Positions 1 through 8,272 of a stretch of DNA of 46,508 bases are shown here, piece by piece (position 1 is the first letter of the stretch; each line of letters starts with the position of its first letter). The notes under the pieces are model-generated. The model was not told where the DNA came from. It searched no databases and saw nothing but the letters and a program-made list of their open reading frames with translations. Source of the stretch: Desulfovibrio sp. MES5 (GTDB lineage Bacteria; Desulfobacterota; Desulfovibrionia; Desulfovibrionales; Desulfovibrionaceae); contig NZ_MJUZ01000019.1 in assembly GCF_002237645.1 (NCBI RefSeq), positions 1 to 46,508 of the forward strand, given 5' to 3'. The translations under genes were made by a program, and so were the position numbers.

Positions 1-306
1 ATAGCGGCAATGTGCCGCTTGAACTGGCGGCCTAGAAAATGCCTTGGGTTTAAGACACCCTATGAAGTTTTTTTAGAAGACGCCAATACCCAAGGACTGG
101 GTGTTGCACTTTGAACTTGAAACCGCGGCATTTAACTTTGCAAAGTTAAATGCTCTAACGCTGCACTCTCGTGCAGCGCGCCACAACGTGGCGTGGATTC
201 AGCCGAAAATGCGATTTTCGGCTGAATGACAGCTTTGAAATGTAAAGCATTTCAAAGCTTATCTGGTCCAAAAGGGGCCCGCCCCACAAGGCATTTCAAA
301 ATAAAA
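1..306. repeat. Gene-free left edge: family A multi-hairpin element plus half of a family B element
   Basis: No gene is seen here. Five inverted repeats follow one another: a perfect 26-bp palindrome at 128-153 (arms GCATTTAACTTTG), CGCTGCAC/GTGCAGCG at 159-178 with a TCTC loop, CGCCAC/GTGGCG at 179-193, a 13-bp stem at 197-227 (arm ATTCAGCCGAAAA, loop TGCGA), and a 12-bp stem at 231-259 (arm AGCTTTGAAATG, loop TAAAG). The same set recurs at 17914-18062 and, reversed, at 34946-35083, so I treat it as a copy of a dispersed family (family A). Bases 270-306 match the right flank of a second family (family B: CCCCACAAGG then CATTTCAAA). The first bases (ATAGCGGCA) resemble the tail of the long family A variant at 32471. 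Confidence 0.8.
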
Positions 307-1713
307 TTACTCTAAAGCCGCTTCAGCGCTTTCGCCAGGGGCCAGAGCGCCTTCCTTGGCGCGGGGTTCCGGCAGGCTCCATACGCCGGGCATGGGGGCC
401 GTCAGTTCCGCCTTTTCTCCCACATAGGGATTGAAGTAGCCATGGCGCAGCCAGGGGCAGAGCTTTTTCAGCCTTTTCATAAACTGCGTCAGGCCCATGC
501 TTGGCGAAAGCTCAAGCTTGCCCCCGTCTTCCATATCCCGCTTCATAAGGTCAAAGTACCACTCGGGATCGATATTGAGATTGCGCCACTGTATCATGCT
601 GACGCCGTTTTCGCCCACCATACGCGCCAGGGCTTCCAGTTCTTCTTCGGTATCCGTAATGCCGGGAAAGAAAAGCAGGTTCAGCGACACGAAAATGCCC
701 CGGCTTCGCGCCTCGCGTATGGAGGCGCAGACATCGTTCAGGCTGTAGTCCGCAGGACGGTAATAGCGTTCGTACAGTGTAGGGCGCGCGCTGTTGATGC
801 TCACGCGCATGCTTGTGAGCCCGGCGTCGGCCAGGCGGGCCACGGCGTCGGGCCGTGAGGCGTTGGTATTGCAGTTGATGGTTCCCAAACCGCCACCGGA
901 ACGGAACAGTTTTATGCTTTCCTCAAGAAGGTCGGGATTCATGAGGGGGTCGCCCTCGCAGCCCTGCCCAAAGGAGTAAATGGGGGCGCGGCTTTCGCGC
1001 CCGGCATGAATACGCATGACCTCGGCCACTTCTGCGGGTTCCGGCGTAAAGGCCAGACGGCACTGGGGCGTCACCGCCACGGGAGAATCCTTGTCCTGGG
1101 CGGAAATACAGCCCACACAGCGCGCATTGCAGGAGCGCGACGAAGGCAGGGGCGCTTCGTAGCGGCCAAGGGCGAAGTTTCGCGCCGCCGGGCAGTCGTA
1201 GCGTGCCACGCAGTTATCCAGAATATGCCGCACAAGGCGGTTCTTGGGATAGTCCTGCAGCAGCCTGCGCGCGCCCTGCTCTATGCGGTGACGCGGGATG
1301 CGGTTGAAAACCTGGCGCTGGTCCGTATCGACCTTACGGGCGCAGATATAAAAACGCCCACGCGCAAAGCCAATGGCCCCATACGCGAACAGGGGCAGCA
1401 GGGGCGCGTCGGGATTGCTGGCATAGGCAGGATGCGCTGAAAGCGTGTGCGCGGGGGAGGCAAAGGCCGCCACGGCCAGTTGGGCCTCGCCTTCGGGCGG
1501 CACTATTTCTCCCGTCTCGGGATCAAGCCCCACCGCCTGTCGGCCAGGCAGCAGAAAAAATTCGCTTTCTTCCGGCAGGGGCATGAGTTCGTCAGGACGC
1601 GGCAGCCCCCACTGCGCGCCTCTGCGACAGACCATGAGCAGGCGTTCGTCATCGTAAATATTGCCCTGCTCGTCCGCCATGACAAGATGCGGCTCAATAT
1701 GCTGCGCGGCCAT
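307..1713 (-). CDS. Radical SAM protein of unknown substrate
   Basis: A 468-residue protein. Residues 195-202 hold CNARCVGC, the CX3CX2C triad that binds the [4Fe-4S] cluster and reductively cleaves S-adenosylmethionine; a glycine-rich stretch (GQGCEGDP, about residue 250) and the strands that follow (TINCNTNAS, SMRVSINSA) fit the partial TIM barrel. The first 180 residues are not part of the radical SAM core and contain Cys168 and Cys174 just ahead of it. The C-terminus after the barrel is short, without the CxxCxxC pattern of a SPASM domain. The start at 1713 is chosen for AAGGAG seven bases upstream; a longer reading to 1758 lacks such a site. It is transcribed away from the membrane protein at 1800, the two starts being 86 bp apart. 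The substrate cannot be told from sequence. Confidence 0.85.
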   Translation of the reverse strand: MAAQHIEPHLVMADEQGNIYDDERLLMVCRRGAQWGLPRPDELMPLPEESEFFLLPGRQAVGLDPETGEIVPPEGEAQLAVAAFASPAHTLSAHPAYASNPDAPLLPLFAYGAIGFARGRFYICARKVDTDQRQVFNRIPRHRIEQGARRLLQDYPKNRLVRHILDNCVARYDCPAARNFALGRYEAPLPSSRSCNARCVGCISAQDKDSPVAVTPQCRLAFTPEPAEVAEVMRIHAGRESRAPIYSFGQGCEGDPLMNPDLLEESIKLFRSGGGLGTINCNTNASRPDAVARLADAGLTSMRVSINSARPTLYERYYRPADYSLNDVCASIREARSRGIFVSLNLLFFPGITDTEEELEALARMVGENGVSMIQWRNLNIDPEWYFDLMKRDMEDGGKLELSPSMGLTQFMKRLKKLCPWLRHGYFNPYVGEKAELTAPMPGVWSLPEPRAKEGALAPGESAEAALE

Positions 1714-1799
1714 AAATGCTCCTTGCCCCGGCGGGGGTGAACGTATATAACGGCCCAACGTGGCCGGGCGATCCCGGCCCGTACTTTTGGAGGCCCTTC

Positions 1800-2309
1800 A
1801 TGTTTTCCATAATGCTTTTCATTTTTTTGTGTTTTTTCGGCATTCTCGCCGTCCTTGTCTACATGCTGCGCTGCCAGGAAAAGCTGGTGCGTCAATTGCG
1901 CGAGGACCACGCCCAATTGCGGGTGATGCTGCGCGCCCTGGAATCACGCCTGGACTATCTGGACGGCAGCCAGCCCCCCGCTGCGGATCTGAGCGTCGCC
2001 GATGCAGGCGTCAACGACGCCACCGAGCAGCAGGACTATGCCGTCCCGGCTTTTTCGACGGAAACCGCGCTGGATATGGACTCGAACCCGTACGAGACTG
2101 CGCGCCACCAGACGCGGGCCGCCAGGCTGACGGCACGCGCAGCCGAGCCCGTCGCCGACACTGGCAATGACCCCCTGCTGCACCTGAGTTTTGACCCGCC
2201 TGCCGGCAAGGGCCAAACGCCGCGCACGGCTGGCGCGCCAGCTGTTGACCCGGCGCTGGATCTGCATTTTGACCCTATGGATGGGGCCCAAAGCGCGGCC
2301 CGGCACTAA
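1800..2309 (+). CDS. Small membrane-anchored coiled-coil protein, function unknown
   Basis: A 169-residue protein that I do not recognise. Residues 3-22 are one hydrophobic helix, followed directly by a charged, heptad-like helix (about 25-55, rich in Leu, Arg, Glu), then a long Ala/Asp/Pro-rich tail. The tail contains two near-identical decapeptides, DPLLHLSFDP and DPALDLHFDP, about 30 residues apart, suggesting a repeated short docking motif on a flexible arm. The start has GGAGG at 1788-1792, seven bases ahead of the ATG; the upstream in-frame extension has no site. It ends 6 bp from the stop of the convergent glycosyltransferase gene, with no terminator between them. Probably an inner-membrane protein with a cytoplasmic tail; the role is unknown. 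Confidence 0.7.
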   Translation: MFSIMLFIFLCFFGILAVLVYMLRCQEKLVRQLREDHAQLRVMLRALESRLDYLDGSQPPAADLSVADAGVNDATEQQDYAVPAFSTETALDMDSNPYETARHQTRAARLTARAAEPVADTGNDPLLHLSFDPPAGKGQTPRTAGAPAVDPALDLHFDPMDGAQSAARH

Positions 2310-2315
2310 ACGGCT

Positions 2316-3338
2316 CTAGGCCTCCGGGCCGTCAAGACCGTAGCAGCCCCTGGCCGCAGCGAGATACGCCCTGCGCATGTCAGGGCAGACGCACTCTTCG
2401 GCCCAGTGCAGATAGAGCAGTTTGAGACATTGTTCAAGCACAACATCGCTTCTGGCAATGCGGCGGGCCACAAGTTCTTCGTGCCCGTAGGTCCACAGAT
2501 CGCAGATGTGATCGGTAAAAGCCTGAGCCCTGTGAACCGCGCGGTGGCGCGCGTTGACCTCGGCCAGCCCTGTGGCGCGAATGTGGGCCGCCACGTCAGG
2601 GTGCTCCAGCAAAAATTTTATGCGAAAAAGGGCGTCGCCCACATCGTTGGGCGCGTAGCCCACAAGGTGTTCGCCGTCCACAAAAAGCTCGGCAAAACCG
2701 TGCCCCACGCGGGGCGTCACAAGACAGCCGCCGCAGCCAAGGGCCTCAAAAACCCTGAAGTTCAGGTCGCCGCGCTCGCAATGGTTAAGCAGCACCCGCC
2801 CCTGAGGAAAAAGCCGCCTGTAGTTCCCCTTGGCCACATGCAGACCGGGGAGCTGACTGCCAAGGACGCGCAAAAATTCTGAACGCAGGGGCGTGTTTTC
2901 CGAAACTGTGCCAACAAAAAGACAGTCCCATACGGGCTGCGCGTCCGGGTCGGGCTGATCCTGCGCCCAGGCGAAGGGCGGCGACCACCAGACCCTGTCT
3001 TTACCAAGAAACGGCGCGTGAAACTGGGGAATGTCATCACGCAGGGAAACCATGCAGGCGTCAAAAGCCTGGGCATAAAAAGGCTGCCAGCTATGGATAT
3101 GCGAATCCACACTGTAAAAAACAGTCAGGCAGGGGAACTTTTCAACGCCGAGCACAAAGGGCGGGCGGCTGTTATCGCCAACAACCAACACGTCGGGCAC
3201 AAATCCCGCCAGACGCACAAGGTCTTGCCAGCCGAATATGCGTTCGTCCTCAAAGTTGTGCAGAACCACGTCCTGCCAGCCGCCGGCTTGCAGTTCAACA
3301 CCGAAAAAAGGGCTGCCTAGCCATAAAATACGCTGCAT
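2316..3338 (-). CDS. CgeB-like glycosyltransferase
   Basis: A 340-residue protein. The N-terminus (MQRILWLGSPFFGVEL) and the internal stretches PDVLVVGDNS and TVFYSVDSHIHSW resemble the N-terminal Rossmann half of CgeB/DUF3880 proteins. The C-terminal half has the GT-B donor-site pattern (RVFEALGCGGCLVTPRVGHG, about residues 215-235, then LFVDGEHLVGY), as in the Glyco_trans_1_2 family, where Glu and the Gly-rich turn contact the nucleotide sugar. There is no signal peptide, so it acts in the cytosol. The start at 3338 has GGAGG seven bases upstream; the longer reading to 3404 does not. Family members glycosylate spore coats, flagella or surface polysaccharides; the acceptor here is not indicated by the neighbours. 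Confidence 0.75.
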   Translation of the reverse strand: MQRILWLGSPFFGVELQAGGWQDVVLHNFEDERIFGWQDLVRLAGFVPDVLVVGDNSRPPFVLGVEKFPCLTVFYSVDSHIHSWQPFYAQAFDACMVSLRDDIPQFHAPFLGKDRVWWSPPFAWAQDQPDPDAQPVWDCLFVGTVSENTPLRSEFLRVLGSQLPGLHVAKGNYRRLFPQGRVLLNHCERGDLNFRVFEALGCGGCLVTPRVGHGFAELFVDGEHLVGYAPNDVGDALFRIKFLLEHPDVAAHIRATGLAEVNARHRAVHRAQAFTDHICDLWTYGHEELVARRIARSDVVLEQCLKLLYLHWAEECVCPDMRRAYLAAARGCYGLDGPEA

Positions 3339-3458
3339 GGTCCTCCGGTAACTGTCAGAAAGTCTTTTGCATGTCGTACAGTTGCCAATAAAGACAAGAT
3401 ACAATAGGTTTGAAACCTAGCCTTGACGCTTCGCCGCGTCAAGACGAGAGACTGCAAC

Positions 3459-6400
3459 ATGCTTCTGAATGCCCGCCGCCTACGCCTTTTCGCGCGCATC
3501 CTCCTGGCGCTCTTCCTCCTGCTGTCCGGCCTGACGGCGGGGGCCTTTTACCTGTTGCAGCGCAACCCCGAAGCCCTCGCAGGGCATTTTATCGAAGAAC
3601 TCAGCGCCCGTACCGGGCTGTCCATCTCTGTGGACGCCGTCAGCGTGGCCCTTCTGCCCGTACCCGCCCTGGCCGTGAGCAACGTGACCGTCACAGGCGA
3701 AAACTGGCATTTTACCGCAGCCTATGCCACGTTGCGGCCCGATTTTGCCGCGCTTATTCAAGGGCGTTTTGAACCCCGCAATGTCTCCCTTTTGCGCCCC
3801 CGTGTGGAAGGAACCGTGCCCGTGGCCCTCAGCCCCGGCATGGAGCTGAAAAGCCTGCTCGCTTCGGGCAGCGGCGGGGCTGCGGCATTGCCGGGGCGCT
3901 GTCGCCTTGCGGTGCAGCAGGGCGAACTGCGCATCCGTGGAGCCGACGACTCAAGCCTCCTCATTGAAGGGGCGCAGTGCGACCTGGAAGCCAAACCGGG
4001 CGACAGCATTGCGGGCAACCTCTCATGGGCCGCCGCCACGCTTGTGCCCGCCGATGGCCAGCCCATGCGGCTGGAGAGCCTGAATGTGGACGGCAAGACC
4101 AGCCTTGTCGACCCCCTGGGCAAAAGCCCCCGCATGGCGTGCAGCGGCGTGCTGCGCCTCCCGGACTGGCTGCCCGAACTAAAATTTTCTTTCAACCTGA
4201 CGCCCGATATCATCCCTGGCAAACAGGGCCTTACCCTTGCCGCCGACCTTGGCGGCTCCATCGCCAGGGACGGGATAAACATTCCCTTCAAGCTCGCGGG
4301 CGGCGCAGCGTGGCGGCACGCCAATCTGAACGAGGTCAGCCTGAACAAGCTCCAACTGGCCCTTGGGCCGGACAGTGTGAGCTTTGACGGCGCAGTGCAG
4401 ATTGAAAGCCCCGCAGGCCCCACCCTTGAAGGCAGCCTGCAACTGCACCGCGCAAGCCTCACGCGCTGGTTGGGCTTTGCCCGCAATCTGGCCCCCGGGC
4501 TGCAACTGGCCCTGGACGAGCTTTCGGAAGGGCTGCTTGTTTTTGACATGGACGCAGCCGGTCTGCGCGTATCGCATATTGAAGTGACGGCTGCGGGCAG
4601 CCGGTTTACAGGCACGGGCGGCGTGGCCGACTGGCGCAAGCCTGAAGTGGCCCTTGATCTGTTCGCCGAAAACGTCAATCTTGGCCGCGCCATCCCCGAG
4701 GCGGTGGGCGACCAGCCCGAAGAGCCCAAATTCGAATACGGCCCGCTCACTCCCATGCCGGGTGCGCCCCTCATGCCCGGTGAAATCGGCGTGGACTACA
4801 ACATCCGCCTTGCCGCCAGAAAGGTGGATTACGGCCCCATCGCCATCAATGACGCCCTTGTGGTTATCCGGCAAGGCCTGATCGACGCCCAAAGCCGCCT
4901 CGAAGACACACTGCTGCTTGTGGAAGGCAAGCTTTACGGCGGCAACGTCAAGGGCGAAACCATCCTTGGCGGCGACAAGAGCACGCCCTACTCCATACGT
5001 CTGCGAGCGCGCGACGTGAATGGCGAAAACCTGGGCAAAGACCTCAAGGTCATGCCCGTTGGGGGCGGACGCCTGCGCGCCGACGTGGACATCATGAGCC
5101 AGGGGCGCGAACTGGATGTCTTTTTGAGCAAGTTGCGCGGCAGCATCACCGCAAGGGCTGAAAACGGCTTTCTGCGCGCGCCGCCCCGTATCAGCGGCGG
5201 CAAAAAAACTGCGTTCGCCTTTACCGTCTTGGACATCGGCCTCAAGGTGCGTACAGCGGCCTGGGACGGCCAGAAGCTCGGCCTTGAGGGGCAATGGAAC
5301 GCGGCAATGGCAGCCGCCGGGCTGGACGTGGCAACCGACATCAACGGCAGGCTGTGGTTCAGCGGCGACGGGGCCGACGGCGGGCAGATGGACTTCACCA
5401 ATCTGCCCGGCTCGTTTTCGCTGCGTATGGACGCAGAGCGCTCATTCGACCCCGAAGGGGTGCATGTGCAGGCTTCAGGCCGCTTCAGCGGCCAGTCGGC
5501 CCGCAATGAATTTTCGGTATCCGAGGGGCATTTCAATGCGCTGGGCGTGGAGGCCCACGGGCAGGCAAGCTTTATCGCCGGTTCGGAGGGGGTTTCGTGG
5601 CAGGGCAAGGTTTCGGCCTACAGCCCCGACATGGCCCGTACCCTGCGCCTGGCAGGCCTTGGCAAGATCAACATGCCCAAGGGCTTTAGCAGCATTGAAA
5701 TGGACACCCGCTTCAGGGGCGACCCCAATTCCCTTTCTTTGCGGGATATCCGGGCCAAACTGGATGAGAGCAGCGTCACCGGCACACTGAACATCGACTG
5801 GCGCGACCAGGTCAGCCTCAATTTCAAGCTCAACGCCGACCAGTTCGACCTTGACCGCTATATGAAGGCCAATGAGGAAAAATCCGGCGCGTCAGGGGGC
5901 AAACCCTGGGATTTGCGCTTTATGCGCAACTTCCGCGCCTCTGGCGAATTTGGCGTCAACAGGCTCACCGCCATGCGCTTCACGGTGCAAAACCTGCGCA
6001 CCAAGTACAAACTTGAAAACGGCAAGCTCACGTCCGACTCCATTACCGGCCAGTTTTACGGCGCGCCCATCATCAGCAGGATTTCCATCAACTTCACGAG
6101 GGGCTTCAGCTTCGCCAACACCCTCACCATCAACGACTTTGACCTGACAGCCGCCAGCAATGCCAGAGGCGGCGCAGCCGCCCTCACCGGCAGGGGCTCC
6201 ATCCACTCTGAGGTGCACGGCAACCTCACCGGGCCGGACCAGCTGCCCGCCCTGCTCAACGGCAAATGGAGAATCGAGGTGCTCAACGGCTCCTTCCAGC
6301 ACAGAACGCCGGAGGGCAAGCTCAAGGGCAAACCCACGATGATTACCGCTTCGGGCGCGTCAGGGAACATTACCAATGGCGTGGCGCGGAGTAGTGATTT

Positions 6401-6656
6401 TTATCTCAAGGGGCCGGGGCTGCAAGTTTCCGGCGGCGGCTGGATCAACTTCAACAGTGAGACCCTGGACTGCAATTTCGATGTCAGCATGAAGAACGTT
6501 CCAGACTTTCCCCTTCGGCTTTACGGCAGCCTGAGCAACACCAAAACCTCCATTGGCGCGGGCACGCTCATACTGAACACCCTTGGCGACATTACCAAAG
6601 GATTTGTGGATGTGCTCGGCGGTATTCTCGAAGGCACGTGGAAACTCTTTCGCTGA
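3459..6656 (+). CDS. AsmA family protein (large inner-membrane-anchored, periplasmic)
   Basis: A 1065-residue protein. The N-terminus is basic and is followed by one membrane helix (about residues 10-30, many Leu/Ala), then RNPEALAGHFIEELSARTG and the beta-rich repeats typical of AsmA/TamB-like proteins. The last 250 residues match the AsmA_2 C-terminal region (GAGTLILNTLGDITKG and similar). Known members are long grooved beta-structures implicated in lipid traffic between the two membranes or in outer-membrane protein assembly; a role here is by family only. An alternative TTG start lies 36 bp upstream, but the ATG at 3459 follows a GAGAG and leaves a normal signal anchor. A hairpin with 8-bp arms at 6668-6688 follows the stop, and adk then has its own promoter. 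Confidence 0.85.
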   Translation: MLLNARRLRLFARILLALFLLLSGLTAGAFYLLQRNPEALAGHFIEELSARTGLSISVDAVSVALLPVPALAVSNVTVTGENWHFTAAYATLRPDFAALIQGRFEPRNVSLLRPRVEGTVPVALSPGMELKSLLASGSGGAAALPGRCRLAVQQGELRIRGADDSSLLIEGAQCDLEAKPGDSIAGNLSWAAATLVPADGQPMRLESLNVDGKTSLVDPLGKSPRMACSGVLRLPDWLPELKFSFNLTPDIIPGKQGLTLAADLGGSIARDGINIPFKLAGGAAWRHANLNEVSLNKLQLALGPDSVSFDGAVQIESPAGPTLEGSLQLHRASLTRWLGFARNLAPGLQLALDELSEGLLVFDMDAAGLRVSHIEVTAAGSRFTGTGGVADWRKPEVALDLFAENVNLGRAIPEAVGDQPEEPKFEYGPLTPMPGAPLMPGEIGVDYNIRLAARKVDYGPIAINDALVVIRQGLIDAQSRLEDTLLLVEGKLYGGNVKGETILGGDKSTPYSIRLRARDVNGENLGKDLKVMPVGGGRLRADVDIMSQGRELDVFLSKLRGSITARAENGFLRAPPRISGGKKTAFAFTVLDIGLKVRTAAWDGQKLGLEGQWNAAMAAAGLDVATDINGRLWFSGDGADGGQMDFTNLPGSFSLRMDAERSFDPEGVHVQASGRFSGQSARNEFSVSEGHFNALGVEAHGQASFIAGSEGVSWQGKVSAYSPDMARTLRLAGLGKINMPKGFSSIEMDTRFRGDPNSLSLRDIRAKLDESSVTGTLNIDWRDQVSLNFKLNADQFDLDRYMKANEEKSGASGGKPWDLRFMRNFRASGEFGVNRLTAMRFTVQNLRTKYKLENGKLTSDSITGQFYGAPIISRISINFTRGFSFANTLTINDFDLTAASNARGGAAALTGRGSIHSEVHGNLTGPDQLPALLNGKWRIEVLNGSFQHRTPEGKLKGKPTMITASGASGNITNGVARSSDFYLKGPGLQVSGGGWINFNSETLDCNFDVSMKNVPDFPLRLYGSLSNTKTSIGAGTLILNTLGDITKGFVDVLGGILEGTWKLFR

Positions 6657-6667
6657 CAGATAAGCAA

Positions 6668-6688
6668 GTTTGGGCATAAAGCCCAAAC
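6668..6688 (+). terminator. Hairpin after the AsmA gene
   Basis: GTTTGGGC and GCCCAAAC form an 8-bp stem around ATAAA, twelve bases after the stop codon. No T tract follows, so it may be a weak or factor-assisted terminator. Confidence 0.4.
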
Positions 6689-6717
6689 GCCCTGTCGACT
6701 ATTCTTCCTGTCTCCCG

Positions 6718-6746
6718 TTGACAGAAGCGGTCGTAGGGGCTAGGTT
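6718..6746 (+). promoter_or_regulatory. Sigma70-like promoter for adk
   Basis: A perfect TTGACA at 6718-6723 is followed after exactly 17 bases by TAGGTT at 6741-6746. The adk start codon lies 56 bp further on, with its AAGGAG site in between. The -35 match and the spacing are good; the -10 box is only moderate. Confidence 0.6.
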
Positions 6747-6802
6747 CATTGCGTGTTCTTTTTTGCACAACCAAAATTGCGGTTCCGCCAAGGAGAGTAA
6801 CG

Positions 6803-7474
6803 GTGAATATTCTGATTTTCGGACCCAACGGCAGCGGCAAAGGCACCCAGGGCGACCTTATCAAGCAGAAGTATAACCTCGCCCACATCGAATCCGGCGC
6901 CATATTCCGTGAACACATCGGCGGCGGTACTGAACTGGGTAAAAAAGCCAAGGCCTATATTGACCGTGGCGACCTCGTGCCTGACGACATCACCATTCCT
7001 ATGGTGCTTGAAACCCTGAAGACCAAAGGGCAGCACGGCTGGCTGCTGGACGGCTTCCCGCGCAACATGGTGCAGGCCGAAAAACTGTGGGACGCCCTCA
7101 ACAAAGAAGGCATGCGTCTGGACTACGTGGTGGAAATCCTGCTGCCGCGCGAAGTCGCCAAAAACCGCATCATGGGCCGTCGCCTGTGCAAAAACAACAA
7201 CAACCACCCCAACAACATCTTCATTGAGGCCATCAAGCCCAATGGCGACGTGTGCCGCGTCTGTGGCGGCGAGCTCTCCAGCCGTTCCGACGACCAGGAC
7301 GAGGGCGCCATCAACAAGCGCCACGACATTTACTACAACACCACCGACGGCACCCTGGCCGCCGCGTATTTCTTCAAGGATCTCGCTGCTAAAGGCAAGA
7401 CCAAATACATTGAACTGAACGGTGAAGGCAGCATCGAATCCATCAAGGAAACCCTGCTGTCCAAACTGGCCTAA
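6803..7474 (+). CDS. adk: Adenylate kinase with a Cys/His metal-binding LID
   Basis: A 223-residue enzyme that interconverts ATP + AMP and 2 ADP in the cytosol. The P-loop GPNGSGKGT is at residues 7-15, the AMP-binding DGFPRN near residue 83. The LID contains Cys129, His135, Cys151 and Cys154, spaced C-X5-H-X15-C-X2-C. This is the pattern and numbering described for adenylate kinase of Desulfovibrio gigas, which binds Zn, Co or Fe; ordinary zinc-type enzymes use four Cys or Cys3-Asp. I take GTG at 6803 as the start because AAGGAG lies just upstream and the family N-terminus begins here; an upstream in-frame start at 6749 adds 18 residues with no family match. The gene is monocistronic between its own promoter and a repeat-filled gap. 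Confidence 0.95.
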   Translation: MNILIFGPNGSGKGTQGDLIKQKYNLAHIESGAIFREHIGGGTELGKKAKAYIDRGDLVPDDITIPMVLETLKTKGQHGWLLDGFPRNMVQAEKLWDALNKEGMRLDYVVEILLPREVAKNRIMGRRLCKNNNNHPNNIFIEAIKPNGDVCRVCGGELSSRSDDQDEGAINKRHDIYYNTTDGTLAAAYFFKDLAAKGKTKYIELNGEGSIESIKETLLSKLA

Positions 7475-7655
7475 AGCCAGCGGAGGTCTTTTACCACAGT
7501 TCGGCCTGAGCGGATGCGTTTCGGGCAGTGGGGGCAGGTTTCGGGCAGCGCGGATGCCGCTGCCACCCAAACCCTGACCACCCTGGAGATAAAAGACCAT
7601 ATTCCCGTTGGCGCGCTTACCCGTTCCCACAGGAAACACCGGCTTCAGCGCCGGA

Positions 7656-7689
7656 AAAGGGGCTCCAGCCGCAAGGCAGGAGCCCCTTT
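7656..7689 (+). terminator. Perfect 11-bp hairpin downstream of adk
   Basis: AAAGGGGCTCC and GGAGCCCCTTT pair perfectly around a 12-base loop. Only three T follow as part of the stem, so termination is plausible but not certain. It is the first strong hairpin after adk, 180 bp from the stop. Confidence 0.45.
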
Positions 7690-7732
7690 CAACGCGAACC
7701 GCGCACGTTCACCGTACAAATGCTCCAGCAGC

Positions 7733-8272
7733 AAACCAGAGCAGGTTAATTTTGAACAGCTCTACACTTCAAAGTTTTCATCCAGCCAAAAATGCGGTTT
7801 GCGGTAGGCGCTAGCAAGTCTTTGCCGCTTACGTATAGCGACAGCATCTGCAGACTGCCCGTTCAATTTAACGCTTGAAATGCCCGCTTATGCCAGGCAA
7901 AAGCCTGCCTGCTCGCATTTCGTGGCAAAAATTTTAAGGAAAATCCCTGCAGAGCACTTAGCTCGTTTCATCCGTAACCTACTCTGGCAAACCAGAGCAG
8001 GTTAATTTTGAACTGCTTTACATTTCAAAATTTTCGTTAAGCCAAAGAATGCTATTTTAGGCAAAATCCACGCGCCTTGCGGCGTGCTTCGCTCTCGTAC
8101 AAAAGTTTTCGGGGGTGGGGGCGTGGGGGAGGGACCCTTTTGCAAAAGGGTCCCTCCCCCACAAAACACTTCAAAGGCCAGCGCTCCCATTGCAGTAGCG
8201 CCTTTTTGGCATTGCGGGGCTGGGGCGCACGGCGTGCTTGCCCCCAAGCCCAAGCTGCGCTACTACTCGGCC
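7733..8272. repeat. Repeat cluster between adk and dut: two degenerate family A copies and the best family B palindrome
   Basis: Bases 7733-7890 and 7998-8095 both begin with AGAGCAGGTTAATTTTGAAC followed by a CATTTCAAA-type arm, the same end sequence seen in family A. The first carries the long-variant tail GTCTTTGCCGCTTACG at 7818-7833, shared with 32454 onward. At 8123-8162 lies a perfect 40-bp palindrome with 20-bp arms starting GTGGGGGAGGGACCC, flanked by AAAAGTTTT on the left and CACTTCAAA on the right: the reference copy of family B. The remaining bases up to dut hold no recognisable gene; the open frame running through the palindrome into dut looks fortuitous. Confidence 0.75.

Noticed and set aside
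128..260. Family A as a set of ordinary terminators
   Set aside because: The stems lack T tracts, come in the same order in several copies and both orientations, and include conserved spacers.
4179..5294. Long minus-strand frame inside the AsmA gene
   Set aside because: It lies wholly within a recognised gene, with no ribosome site and no motif.
7514..7807. Open frame downstream of adk
   Set aside because: No ribosome site, no family, and it runs through a hairpin and into a repeat copy.
8084..8272. N-terminal extension of dUTPase through the family B palindrome
   Set aside because: The extra residues merely translate the repeat; dUTPase needs none of them.
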